Positions 17,512 through 25,920 of a stretch of 64,000 nucleotides of DNA are shown piece by piece (within the stretch, counting starts at the first letter, position 1; each line of letters opens with the position of its first letter). The notes under the pieces were generated by a model. It did no database searches. It was not told where the DNA came from and saw only the letters and a list, made by a program, of their open reading frames with translations. Both the position numbers and the translations under genes were made by a program. Source of the stretch: Nocardia sp. alder85J (GTDB lineage Bacteria > Actinomycetota > Actinomycetes > Mycobacteriales > Mycobacteriaceae); assembly GCF_020176955.2 (NCBI RefSeq), contig NZ_JAIUCZ020000002.1, positions 1,134,749 to 1,198,748 of the forward strand. Reading direction: 5' to 3'.

Positions 17512-19574
17512 TTGAGGTGAGCTGGGCCGAAGCTGTTCCGAATCTGCTGATCTGCCTTCGAGAGGGTCTCGAGGCGGGTCTCGTCGTCACCATCCTGCTG
17601 GCGGCCGCGCACAAGGTGTCCTCGCCGGGCCGGCCGGTGTCGACCGCGCCGGTGTGGCTGGGCCTGCTGGGCGCGGTGTCGCTGGCCGGCAGTTTCGCTG
17701 CCGTGCTGACCTATTCCACCAGCGTGCTGTCCAGTTCCGGGCAGCAGGCGGTCGGCGGTGTGCTCAGCGTGCTGGCCGTGGGCCTGGTCACCGCGATGGT
17801 GTTCTGGATGCGGCGCACGGGCGCGTCGCTGTCGCGGCAGCTGCGCGGGGAGGTGGCGCGTGCGGCCGCGATCGGCGCCGGTGCGCTGGCGATCACGGCC
17901 TTCCTCGCCGTCGGCCGCGAGGGCCTGGAAACCACGCTGTTCGTCTGGACGGCCGTCAAGGCCTCCGGCGCCACCGCCGCACCGCTGCTGGGTGCGGTGC
18001 TCGGGCTGATCGTGGCGGTGGCGGTGTGCTGGTTGCTGTATCGCCAGGCCGTACGGCTCAACCTCGGGGTGTTCTTCAACCGCACCGCGCTGGTGCTGAT
18101 CGTCATCGCCGCCGGGGTGCTGTCCTACGGCCTCGGCGACCTCCAGGACGCGAACATCCTGCCGGGCGCGCACTGGGTGGCCTTCGACCTGACCGCGCAC
18201 CTCGACCCGAACTCCTGGTGGGTCTCGATCATCACCGGCGTCACCGAGCTGTCGCCGAAGATGACCGTGCTCCAGGTGGTGGCCTGGGCGGTCTACCTCG
18301 TGGTGGTGATCCCGCTGTTCGTCCGCGCCGGTGGCGGCGCCCCCGCTCCGGCGGCGGCCGAGCCCGCCGCCGCGGCCCGGCCGGACTGGTGGGAGCGGGT
18401 CGCCGGACCCCGGCCGCGGCTGGTGGCCGGGGTGCTGGTGCTGGTCCCGGTGCTGGCCGCGGGCCTGGCCATCGCGCTGCTGCCCTCCGGCAGCGCGGGT
18501 TCGGTCCAGGCGGTGTCGATCACCGACAGCGCGTGCGCCCCGGAATGGTCGTCCGGGCACACCGGTTCGCAGACCTTCGCGGTGCACAACACCACCGCGA
18601 AGGCCGGGGAGATCTACCTGCTCGACGGCGCCGGCGGGGTGGCCGGCGAGATCGAGACCATCGGTCCCGCCACCACCGCGCAGCTGACCGCCACCCTGAA
18701 CAGCGGCGCCTACACCGTTCGCTGCCTGATGTCGGGCAAGCCCGCGGCGTCCTCGCGCACGGTGCAGGTCACCGGCGGCGCGGCCACCGCCCCGGCGGCG
18801 GTGACACCGGTCTCCACCGACGACCTGACCCCGCCGAACAACGCCTACCAGACCTACGCGGCCGCGGCGCTGACCCGGGTGGCCGCCGCGACCGCCGCCG
18901 TCGGCCGCGATCTGCGCGCGCGCAACATCGCTGCCGCGCAAGCGAATTGGCTGACCGCACAGCAGGAGTGGGAACGAGTCGGCGCTTCCTACAACAGTTT
19001 CGGCGACGCGGGCACCGCGGTCGACGGCCTGCCCGGCGGATTGCCCGGCGGCGTCGCCGATCCCGGCTTCACCGGGCTGCACCGGCTGGAATACGGGCTG
19101 TGGCACGGCCAGTCCCCGGACCAGTTGGCGCCGATCGCCGACCAGCTGGGCGCCGATCTCGCCACCGTGCAGAAGAAGCTGAGCGACACCGATCTGGCCG
19201 GTGATCCGTCCAACCTGCCGATCCGGGCCCACGAGATCCTGGAAGACGCACTGCGCGACCATTTCTCGGGCATGGACGACGAGGGTTCCGGCGCCGCCTA
19301 TCCGCTGACCCAGGCCGATGTCGAGGTCACCGCCACCGTACTCGACCAACTGGGCCCGCTGCTCGATCAGCGCGCGCCGACGCTGCGCGCCACCCTGCGC
19401 ACCCGGCTGGACGCGCTGCACGACGCGCTGCTGGCCACCCGCGACGGCGGTCGCTGGCGGGCGCCCGGACAGACCCCGGCGGCAGCCCGGCAGGCCGTCA
19501 CCGCCGCGCTCGGCGCCGCGCTCGAGGCCCTGGCCAGGGTGCCGCGGCTGCTGGAAGTGCCGCTCGCCCACTGA
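17499..19574 (+). CDS. EfeU-EfeO fusion, ferrous-iron uptake
   Basis: A 691-aa fusion of two normally separate proteins. Residues about 1-275 are an FTR1/EfeU permease with LREGLEAG at residues 20-27 and GREGLETT mid-domain. A Pro/Ala linker and an extra transmembrane helix (LVAGVLVLVPVLAAGLAIAL, about residue 310) follow. The rest is EfeO: a cupredoxin-like part and an imelysin domain with HxxE in GLHRLEYGLW. The extra helix would place the EfeO part outside. GTG 17499 overlaps an iron box; GTG 17517 is an alternative start. An efeB gene follows. Confidence 0.9.
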   Translation: MPYLIEVSWAEAVPNLLICLREGLEAGLVVTILLAAAHKVSSPGRPVSTAPVWLGLLGAVSLAGSFAAVLTYSTSVLSSSGQQAVGGVLSVLAVGLVTAMVFWMRRTGASLSRQLRGEVARAAAIGAGALAITAFLAVGREGLETTLFVWTAVKASGATAAPLLGAVLGLIVAVAVCWLLYRQAVRLNLGVFFNRTALVLIVIAAGVLSYGLGDLQDANILPGAHWVAFDLTAHLDPNSWWVSIITGVTELSPKMTVLQVVAWAVYLVVVIPLFVRAGGGAPAPAAAEPAAAARPDWWERVAGPRPRLVAGVLVLVPVLAAGLAIALLPSGSAGSVQAVSITDSACAPEWSSGHTGSQTFAVHNTTAKAGEIYLLDGAGGVAGEIETIGPATTAQLTATLNSGAYTVRCLMSGKPAASSRTVQVTGGAATAPAAVTPVSTDDLTPPNNAYQTYAAAALTRVAAATAAVGRDLRARNIAAAQANWLTAQQEWERVGASYNSFGDAGTAVDGLPGGLPGGVADPGFTGLHRLEYGLWHGQSPDQLAPIADQLGADLATVQKKLSDTDLAGDPSNLPIRAHEILEDALRDHFSGMDDEGSGAAYPLTQADVEVTATVLDQLGPLLDQRAPTLRATLRTRLDALHDALLATRDGGRWRAPGQTPAAARQAVTAALGAALEALARVPRLLEVPLAH

Positions 19575-19616
19575 CACCCGCTCCCACTCCGACGACACCA
19601 CAGGTCAGGACCCACG

Positions 19617-20849
19617 ATGAATGTCAGCCGCCGCAGCTTCCTCTCCGGCGCCGCCGCGGGCGCGGCCGGAACCGCCCTCACCGCGGGTGTGCTCGCCGAG
19701 GGCGCCCGGGTGGACGCCGCCGCGGCGACCACCGGCGGGCCCGTGGCGGCGCCGTCGTATCCCTTCCACGGCGTGCATCAGGCCGGTGTGCTCACCCCCG
19801 GCCCGGCCGACAAACAGAACGCCTCCTGCTTCGCCGCCTTCGACGTCACCGCCGCGCGCGGTGACCTCGCCGATCTGCTGAAGACCCTCACCGGCCGGGC
19901 CCGGTTCCTCACCGCCGGTGGCGCTCCGGCCGATCTCGGCCTCGGCGAACCGCCGTCCGACAGCGCCGTGCTCGGGCCCGAGGTCCCCGCCGACGGGCTC
20001 ACGATCACCGCCGGTGTCGGGGCGAGCCTGTTCGACGACCGGTTCGGCCTGGCGGCCCGCAAACCGGCCCGGCTCACGCCGATGCGGATCTTCCCCGACG
20101 ACGCTCCCGACCCGGCCTGGCTGCACGGCGACGTCCTGCTGCAACTGTGCGCCCACCACCCCGACACCGTGCACCACGCGATCCGCGACATCACCCGGCA
20201 GACGCGTGGGGCATTGCAACTGCGCTGGAAGATCGAGGGCTACAACTCCCCGCCGCGCCCGTCCGGCACCGGCCGTAACCTGCTGGGATTCAAGGACGGC
20301 ACGGCCAACCCCACCGGCGGCACCGCCACCTCACTGGTATGGACCGACGGCCCCGACGAACCGGCGTGGACCCGCGGCGGCACCTATCAGGTGGTCCGGT
20401 TGATCCGCATGCTGGTCGAATTCTGGGATCGCGTCTCGACCAACGAGCAGGAGAACATGTTCGGCCGCCGCCGCGACTCCGGTGCGCCGCTGGACGGCAA
20501 CAACGAATTCGACACCCCCGACTACGCCGCCGACCCGCAGGGTTCGGTCATCCCGCTCACCTCGCACATCCGGCTGGCCAATCCGCGCACCCCGGACACG
20601 GCCGACCAGCAGCTGATCCGCCGCTCCTACAACTACGACCTCGGCGTCGACCCCAACGGCAACCTGGCCACCGGGCACATCTTCACCTGTTTCCAGCAGG
20701 ATGTGCGGCGCCAGTTCGAGGCCATCCAGACCCGGCTGGCCGGGGAGCCGCTCACCGACTACGTCCAGCCGTTCGGCGGTGGCTATTTCTTCGTCCTCCC
20801 CGGCGTCACCGACACCGCCGACTGGTACGGCCGCGCGCTGCTGAGCTGA
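19617..20849 (+). CDS. efeB: Dye-decolorizing peroxidase EfeB (copy 2)
   Basis: A 410-aa DyP-type haem peroxidase with a Tat signal (VSRRSFLSGAAAG) and the GFKDGTAN motif. It starts 42 bp after the EfeUO fusion stop and completes a second EfeUOB system. It shares architecture and motifs with copy 1 at 10893-12215 but differs clearly in sequence, including a shorter N-terminal region, so it is not a recent duplication. Confidence 0.93.
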   Translation: MNVSRRSFLSGAAAGAAGTALTAGVLAEGARVDAAAATTGGPVAAPSYPFHGVHQAGVLTPGPADKQNASCFAAFDVTAARGDLADLLKTLTGRARFLTAGGAPADLGLGEPPSDSAVLGPEVPADGLTITAGVGASLFDDRFGLAARKPARLTPMRIFPDDAPDPAWLHGDVLLQLCAHHPDTVHHAIRDITRQTRGALQLRWKIEGYNSPPRPSGTGRNLLGFKDGTANPTGGTATSLVWTDGPDEPAWTRGGTYQVVRLIRMLVEFWDRVSTNEQENMFGRRRDSGAPLDGNNEFDTPDYAADPQGSVIPLTSHIRLANPRTPDTADQQLIRRSYNYDLGVDPNGNLATGHIFTCFQQDVRRQFEAIQTRLAGEPLTDYVQPFGGGYFFVLPGVTDTADWYGRALLS

Positions 20850-20984
20850 CGGAAAATCGGGGTAATCGGCGGCGGCCGGGCGCGCTCGCGTCGTATGCTG
20901 CGAACGGCGCCGGGGACATCCAGCGATACGGGCGGTGCGGAGCACTGCGAGGGTATCCGCGGCAATCTGATTCGGGGCGTGGAC

Positions 20985-21797
20985 ATGAGCAGCGAATCCG
21001 GCGGCGACACGTATCGGCTGATCGGATTCCGGCTGCACGAGGGCGCGCCGCCGATGAGCCCGGCGCCGATCACCCGCGACTGGATGACGGCGACCAGGGG
21101 TGGCTGGGCCAATCGGTGCCTGCCGATGCTCATCGCCAATCAGAGCGGCTGGGTGGTGCACAACACCCGCGCGTTCGGTGCGGTGTGGCTCGGTGACGAG
21201 ACGCCGGCCAGTGTCAGCGTGCGGCCGGAGCCGGGCCCCGAGGGACTGCTGCCGATCAGTCACTTCGGGTACGGCATCCTGACCTGGCACATCCCGATCG
21301 TGTTCCGCACGCCGCCGGGATGGAACCTGTTGGTGCGCGGCCCGGCCAACCATCCGAAGGACGCGCTGTACCCGCTCGAGGGGCTGGTCGAAACCGATTG
21401 GTCCAGTGCGGGTTTCACCATGAACTGGAAGTTCACCCGGCCGCTGACGCCGGTGCGGTTCGAACCCGGCGAACCGATCTGCATGATCGTCCCGCAGCGC
21501 CGCGCCGAACTGGAGCAGTTCGTCCCGGAGCTGCGGCCGATCGAATCCGCGGAGGGGCTGCGGCTCAAACACGAGCATTGGCGGGGCTCGCGGGCCGACT
21601 TCATGCAGGGCGACCGCGAAACCGCCTCCGGCCGCCCGACCTGGCAGGGCGACTACGCCCGCGGCCGGCACTCCGACGGCGAGGCGGCGAATCAGGACCA
21701 CCGGATGCGGTTGCACCTGCGGCCTTTCGCCGACCGGGCGCGACCGGACCAGCGACTTTCCCACGGGCCCTTCGCCTTCGAGGCGCCGGACGGGTGA
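20985..21797 (+). CDS. DUF6065-family protein
   Basis: A 270-aa soluble protein without signal or membrane segments. Segments such as GWNLLVRGPANHPKD, ETDWSSAGFTMNWKFTRP and ICMIVPQ match what I recall of the DUF6065 family, whose function is unknown. ATG 20985 is preferred over upstream starts because the sequence before it looks non-coding. It is convergent with the amidotransferase gene. Confidence 0.7.
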   Translation: MSSESGGDTYRLIGFRLHEGAPPMSPAPITRDWMTATRGGWANRCLPMLIANQSGWVVHNTRAFGAVWLGDETPASVSVRPEPGPEGLLPISHFGYGILTWHIPIVFRTPPGWNLLVRGPANHPKDALYPLEGLVETDWSSAGFTMNWKFTRPLTPVRFEPGEPICMIVPQRRAELEQFVPELRPIESAEGLRLKHEHWRGSRADFMQGDRETASGRPTWQGDYARGRHSDGEAANQDHRMRLHLRPFADRARPDQRLSHGPFAFEAPDG

Positions 21798-21810
21798 TGA
21801 GGCGACGGCG

Positions 21811-22680
21811 TCAGCGTGCGCGGCCGGTCTCGGATTGCGATGCCGCCGCGACGGTCCCGAGGTCGGCGAGTGAAAGACGGTGGCGGGGCGGGGAATCGAG
21901 GACGACGGCGGAACGGACACCGAGCCGGCCGTCGACGTGCAGCAGTTCACCGGAGCGCAGCGGCCGCCAGCCCGGATCGTCGTCCATGCGTTCGCTGGCG
22001 ACCACCACCGCGGGCAGGTCGGCCAGGCGGCGGCTGTGCGCGTGCACGGTACCGGCGCCGCCGACGTGCTCGAGGTGGCGACCGGCCGCGGGCCGTTCGA
22101 GGACGAACAGCTCGTGGGTGTCGGGATAGCGCAGCGCCCACAGCTCGGTCGCGCTGATCAGGATCAGGTTGAGCGCGAACACCGGCAGCCGGTCGGCGAT
22201 CCAGGCGACGGCGTCGGTGATCCCCGCGGTGACATCGCCGCCGTGCCGGTCGGTGCGCGCGGTGATCAGCGCGAAGACGCGTTCGGAATCGGTGTCGCCC
22301 GCGACCAGCCGCCGGTAGTCGCCCAGCTCCGCGTCCAGTTCGGGCAGGCCCCGCACCACGCCGTTGTGCGCGAACAATCGATCGCGCTGCCGGAACGGAT
22401 GGGTGTTGGCCGCCGTGAGACCGCCGGTGGAGGCGTAGCGGATGTGCGCGACGAAGGTGACCGATTCACGTTCGCGGGCCTCGCGGGCGAAGGCGGTGTC
22501 CTCGTAGGCGGCGATCGGCTGCTTCTCCACCCGCGGCGACCCGCCGGGGCCGAAGGTGCCCAGCCCGGTCCCGTCCGGCTCGCGCCGGCTCTGCGCCGCG
22601 AGGCTGTCCGGAGCGTCCAGCAACCAGAAGGTGGCCTGCACCCGATGCGGCGCGGCCGACAATCCGAACAAGCGACACAT
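21811..22680 (-). CDS. Class II glutamine amidotransferase
   Basis: A 289-aa Ntn-type amidotransferase. The mature N-terminal nucleophile is Cys2 (MCRLFGLS). Further glutaminase elements are HIRYASTGGLT, NTHPF and LFAHNGVV. It has the glutaminase domain only, as in YafJ/EgtC-like proteins. In actinobacteria EgtC acts in ergothioneine synthesis, but no other egt genes are nearby, so that role is not supported here. Confidence 0.85.
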   Translation of the reverse strand: MCRLFGLSAAPHRVQATFWLLDAPDSLAAQSRREPDGTGLGTFGPGGSPRVEKQPIAAYEDTAFAREARERESVTFVAHIRYASTGGLTAANTHPFRQRDRLFAHNGVVRGLPELDAELGDYRRLVAGDTDSERVFALITARTDRHGGDVTAGITDAVAWIADRLPVFALNLILISATELWALRYPDTHELFVLERPAAGRHLEHVGGAGTVHAHSRRLADLPAVVVASERMDDDPGWRPLRSGELLHVDGRLGVRSAVVLDSPPRHRLSLADLGTVAAASQSETGRAR

Positions 22681-22780
22681 GGCACTCCCGGGATCTCGGT
22701 GGTGCGGACTGGCCTCGCGCGAGCGGTAGTCGAATTCTCTTGCGGTGAGCCGTAACCCACCCTCGGGCCGCGAACTGCCC

Positions 22781-23098
22781 TCAGGCGGTGGGCCGCAGAC
22801 TGCTCAGCACCCGGATGGCGTCCGACAGCGGGATCATCCGCTGCGGCTGCTCCGCGGCCAGGCCCATCTCGAGGTACTGCCGGACCAGCATGCTGGAGGT
22901 GACACAGTGATCGGCCGCGGTGTCGCGCAATCGCTCCCGCAGTTCCGCCGGCAGCTTGAAGGTCATGGTGACCATGCCGCGCTCGAGCTCCTCGGCGGTC
23001 GGCGGCAGCGGCGGCACCGCCGCGGTGTCGTCGAACACCAGGGAATCGAGGATGTCGGCCGGATCCAGGTCAGGCTGCGGCTCGTAGTTCCTGCTCAT
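22781..23098 (-). CDS. BrnA-like antitoxin (CopG-type)
   Basis: A 105-aa protein with an acidic N-terminal half and a C-terminal ribbon-helix-helix-like part (VTMTFKLPAELRERLRDTA, then SMLVRQYLEMGL). Its ATG overlaps the stop of the upstream toxin-like gene (ATGA). The toxin-first order matches BrnT/BrnA modules. It probably binds the palindrome at 23393-23408 together with the toxin. Confidence 0.65.
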   Translation of the reverse strand: MSRNYEPQPDLDPADILDSLVFDDTAAVPPLPPTAEELERGMVTMTFKLPAELRERLRDTAADHCVTSSMLVRQYLEMGLAAEQPQRMIPLSDAIRVLSSLRPTA

Positions 23099-23382
23099 CG
23101 TTCCGCCTCCCATGCGGTGTACTCCTGCAACTGGTGCGGCCGCATCTCCGCGGCCAGCAGGATCTGCCAGGTGTCGAGGTCCGAGTGCAGCCGGCGCAGC
23201 AGCACCACCAGCGGTCGGCCCTCCTCGGTGCGACCCCACACGGTCAGCGCGGGGGAACCCTCCGGTGTCGTCACCGGCCGTGGCCAGCGGTGGGACGAGT
23301 ACAACACGTCCATCACCTCCCACCGCCGCACGCCGGCCCGATCGAAGAACCGGCCCGAGCCGATCCACCACTCGTACGTCAC
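23095..23382 (-). CDS. BrnT-like toxin
   Basis: A 95-aa protein from a GTG start, beginning VTYEWWIGSGRFFDRAG and containing GRPLVVLLRRL and the C-terminal AAEMRPHQLQEYTAWE. The size, the W near the N terminus, the late basic-then-acidic helix and the gene order fit the BrnT RNase-like fold. Sequence identity to the family is judged by eye only. It would cleave RNA and halt growth when BrnA is lost. Confidence 0.55.
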   Translation of the reverse strand: MTYEWWIGSGRFFDRAGVRRWEVMDVLYSSHRWPRPVTTPEGSPALTVWGRTEEGRPLVVLLRRLHSDLDTWQILLAAEMRPHQLQEYTAWEAER

Positions 23383-23392
23383 GCTGCCACGA

Positions 23393-23408
23393 TAATACCT
23401 CGGTATTA
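23393..23408. promoter_or_regulatory. Palindromic operator of the toxin-antitoxin pair
   Basis: TAATACCTCGGTATTA is an inverted repeat with 7-bp arms and a 2-nt centre, 11 bp upstream of the toxin start. On the minus strand it contains TATTAT, a good -10, so repressor binding would block the promoter. Confidence 0.65.
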
Positions 23409-23508
23409 CCCAACCTGTCCCCGGCGCATCCTTCCCGTTCCGGCCGTGTTTTCGGTGGTGGATGCGGGAGAACGCCGAAAGGATTCGAATCGCTTACAGT
23501 TCACTCCC

Positions 23509-23571
23509 ATGGCCAGTGGACCACCGGCCCCGCCGGTGCGCCGCCGGTCCGGGGAGAGGCGCCGGGGATGA
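23509..23571 (+). CDS. 20-aa Pro/Arg-rich leader ORF
   Basis: An ATG at 23509 lies 9 bp after TACAGT (23495-23500), close to where a leaderless transcript would start. The product is MASGPPAPPV followed by basic residues. It ends in ATGA overlapping the start of the 559-aa gene. It could be a coupling or stalling leader peptide, or chance. Confidence 0.3.
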   Translation: MASGPPAPPVRRRSGERRRG

Positions 23572-25247
23572 CCGGGGTCGCCGGGGACATGCTGCGGCGG
23601 ACGCGCGACGATCTGAGCCGGTTGCTGGGCCGGCGCGTCGGGGTCTTCCTGCACGACGGGGTGGAGAACATCTCCGGCGAGGTCGTCGGCTCGGTGCGCC
23701 GCTACCAGGGACCCGAGGAACTCGGCGGCCGCCTGATCGCCGCCGCCGACCGCGGCGAGCGCCTGCCGGCCTACCGCGGCGTCGCGGGCGACGACATCCC
23801 GGGCGAGATACACGGCCTGATGTCGCGGCTGCGCGCCACCGGTGTGGACGAGGCGACCGCGGCACAGGTCGAACGCGCTGTCCTGGAACGGTATCGGACG
23901 GAGTTTCTGGGGCGCGAGGTCGCCGTGCGGCGAGACTTCTTGCACAGCACCAGGTTTGCGATCAGCAGGCGCGGCGAGACCGAGGCCGGCGCTCGCCGCC
24001 TGGTGGATGACTACCTCCGGGACGGCCGCACCCGGGAGCTGATCGCGCACGACGCCGGCGCCCGGACCGGCGATTGGGCCGACCGGATCGAACTGCCGTC
24101 GGTACTGCGCGAGTCCGCCGCCGGTGCGCCCCGCCCCGGACCGTTCTTCGCCGACGGTACGCTGCGGCGGCTCGCCGGTCGCGCGGAGCTCGAGCACGGG
24201 CCGCTGCCGGAGTCGTTGCAGCGGGCCGCGGCCCGGATCGCGGACAGCGGCGCCGAACGCGACGCCGTGGACCAGGCGACCCGCCTGTTGCGCGAACGCT
24301 ACGAGACGTATCGGAGCTCGGCGCTGGAAAGCGTCTATCGCCGGTCACTGCTCGACGCGCGCGCGGGATTCGCCCGGCAGGGCTTCTCCTCCGATGTCGT
24401 GGACCGGCTCGCGCCCCGGCAGGCCGAGGCATTCACACAGTCGGAGAAGGCGCAGCGGATCGTCGACGGGATCGCCTCCCGCACTACCGACGGGTGGTTC
24501 CGGCAGGTGGAGACGGTCGCCGCCCGGGACGGCGACACACTCGCCGATCGGCTCGCCCGGACGTTCCGGTATCAGCAGGCGCCGCTGACCGAGCCGGAAC
24601 TGGGCGCGGCCACCGCCCGCATCGAGGACATGGGCCGGAGTCTCGACACCACCCAGCGGCACCTGGACGAACTGCTGGCGAAATCGCCGGAGCTGGCGGA
24701 GAAGACGGGCCGCTGGCAGTCGGGCATCGACACCCATCGCGGCATCGTCGACCGGCTCTCGGACCTGGTGCACGCGAGGAGCGCGGCCGGTGAACCGATC
24801 ACCCGGAGCATGGTCAACGACGCGCTGCTGCACGGTCCCGAGGCGAACATCCGCGGCTACGAGGGCGAGATCCGGATGGCCACGCGACTCGACGGCGTCT
24901 CCGACCTCGGTGCGCCGATCGATGTCGTGACGCCGGCGGGCGTCCGGCTCACCGGCGAGGTCGACGTCGTGACCGGCGACGGCCGGGTGTGGCACGAGGT
25001 CAAGACCAACGATCCCGCATCCCAGGCGAGTGCGCGCAAGGATCTGGAAGCGCAGGTCCGCCGGCATCTCGTCATCTCGCACAGCAACCCGGAATACTGG
25101 GTCGACGGTGAACCACCGCAACTGAAGCTGCACTTCGTGAACGGGGTCGATCCGGAGGTCCGATCGAGTATCGAGGCCATCCGCATCGAGGACGAGACCG
25201 GCCGCGTGGTGGCGGATCATCGCGTCGAGGTCGTCGACGAGTCGTGA
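23568..25247 (+). CDS. Orphan helical protein with C-terminal PD-(D/E)XK-like nuclease domain
   Basis: A 559-aa protein without signal peptide or membrane segments. Residues 1-400 are mostly charged helices rich in Arg, Glu and Ala. The last 130 residues fit the PD-(D/E)XK pattern: Glu432/434 in GYEGEIRM, Asp466 in GEVDVV, and Glu477-x-Lys479 in HEVKTN, followed by a helix (LEAQVRRHL). The spacing suits an active nuclease core. Such domains occur in restriction enzymes and polymorphic-toxin tips. It is not next to any recognised methylase or immunity gene. ATG 23568 is used, with GGGGAGAGG upstream. Confidence 0.6.
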   Translation: MTGVAGDMLRRTRDDLSRLLGRRVGVFLHDGVENISGEVVGSVRRYQGPEELGGRLIAAADRGERLPAYRGVAGDDIPGEIHGLMSRLRATGVDEATAAQVERAVLERYRTEFLGREVAVRRDFLHSTRFAISRRGETEAGARRLVDDYLRDGRTRELIAHDAGARTGDWADRIELPSVLRESAAGAPRPGPFFADGTLRRLAGRAELEHGPLPESLQRAAARIADSGAERDAVDQATRLLRERYETYRSSALESVYRRSLLDARAGFARQGFSSDVVDRLAPRQAEAFTQSEKAQRIVDGIASRTTDGWFRQVETVAARDGDTLADRLARTFRYQQAPLTEPELGAATARIEDMGRSLDTTQRHLDELLAKSPELAEKTGRWQSGIDTHRGIVDRLSDLVHARSAAGEPITRSMVNDALLHGPEANIRGYEGEIRMATRLDGVSDLGAPIDVVTPAGVRLTGEVDVVTGDGRVWHEVKTNDPASQASARKDLEAQVRRHLVISHSNPEYWVDGEPPQLKLHFVNGVDPEVRSSIEAIRIEDETGRVVADHRVEVVDES

Positions 25248-25267
25248 CCCGCCACCGCGTGCCGTGC

Positions 25268-25831
25268 CTACGCGGAAGCGACTGCGCTGAAACGGAAGTG
25301 GTGTTCGTCGTGCGCGGTGACGGTGATGTGCTCGAACCCGGCGGCGGTCAGGCGGGCGGGCAGGGTCTCGGGATCGACGGGGACGAAGGTGTCGTCGAGG
25401 TGACCGTGCCGGATCGCCGCCGAGTCGATCGCATCGGTGCCGAGCAGCGGCGCGCCGGGGCGCAGGGCGTGCCGGACGTTGGCGAACAACCGATCCTGAT
25501 GCTCCGGTGAGGGCAGGTGGTGCAGCATGGCGAAGCAGGTCGCGGCGGTGAAGTGGCCGGCGGGCAGGTCCGCCGCCGCGGCATCACCGTGGATCACGGT
25601 CGCGGCCGGCAGTCGCCGGCGCAGCCCGTCGGCCAGGTCGGGGTCGATCTCGACTGCGGTGACCGTCGCGCCGAGTTCCAGCAGCAGGTCGGTGGAAAGG
25701 CCGGGGCCGGGGCCGATTTCGAGGACCGCGCCGAGGTCGGCGACATGTTCGCGCAGCCAGGGCAGCAGCCGGATTCGCAGCGTGTCGGCCCAGGCCGGGC
25801 TCGCCAGGTAGCTCAGATGCGATTGGTTCAC
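25268..25831 (-). CDS. Class I SAM-dependent methyltransferase
   Basis: A 187-aa Rossmann-fold methyltransferase. Motif I is VLEIGPGPGLS, the acidic residue ending the second strand is in VEIDPD, and motif II/III segments are DAAAADLPAG and ATCFAMLHHLPSP. The GTG start has GGAGCACACC upstream. It is divergent from an AraC regulator and might be its target. The substrate is unknown. Confidence 0.88.
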   Translation of the reverse strand: MNQSHLSYLASPAWADTLRIRLLPWLREHVADLGAVLEIGPGPGLSTDLLLELGATVTAVEIDPDLADGLRRRLPAATVIHGDAAAADLPAGHFTAATCFAMLHHLPSPEHQDRLFANVRHALRPGAPLLGTDAIDSAAIRHGHLDDTFVPVDPETLPARLTAAGFEHITVTAHDEHHFRFSAVASA

Positions 25832-25920
25832 GGTGTGCTCCGTTCGTGGATGTCGGTGCGCGCCGGTGTGATTCGCGCCCGGCGCGGTGGCGGGCCCGCA
25901 TCCATTGGTACGCTCGGCCG

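Noticed and set aside
16914..19601. An 895-codon minus-strand frame across the EfeUO fusion
   Set aside because: It is antisense to a gene with clear REGxE and HxxE motifs and has no family features of its own.
23112..23567. An N-terminal extension of the nuclease-like protein to about 711 aa
   Set aside because: The extension runs antisense through the toxin-antitoxin pair and is Arg/Pro/Ser-rich; ATG 23568 has a plausible ribosome-binding site.
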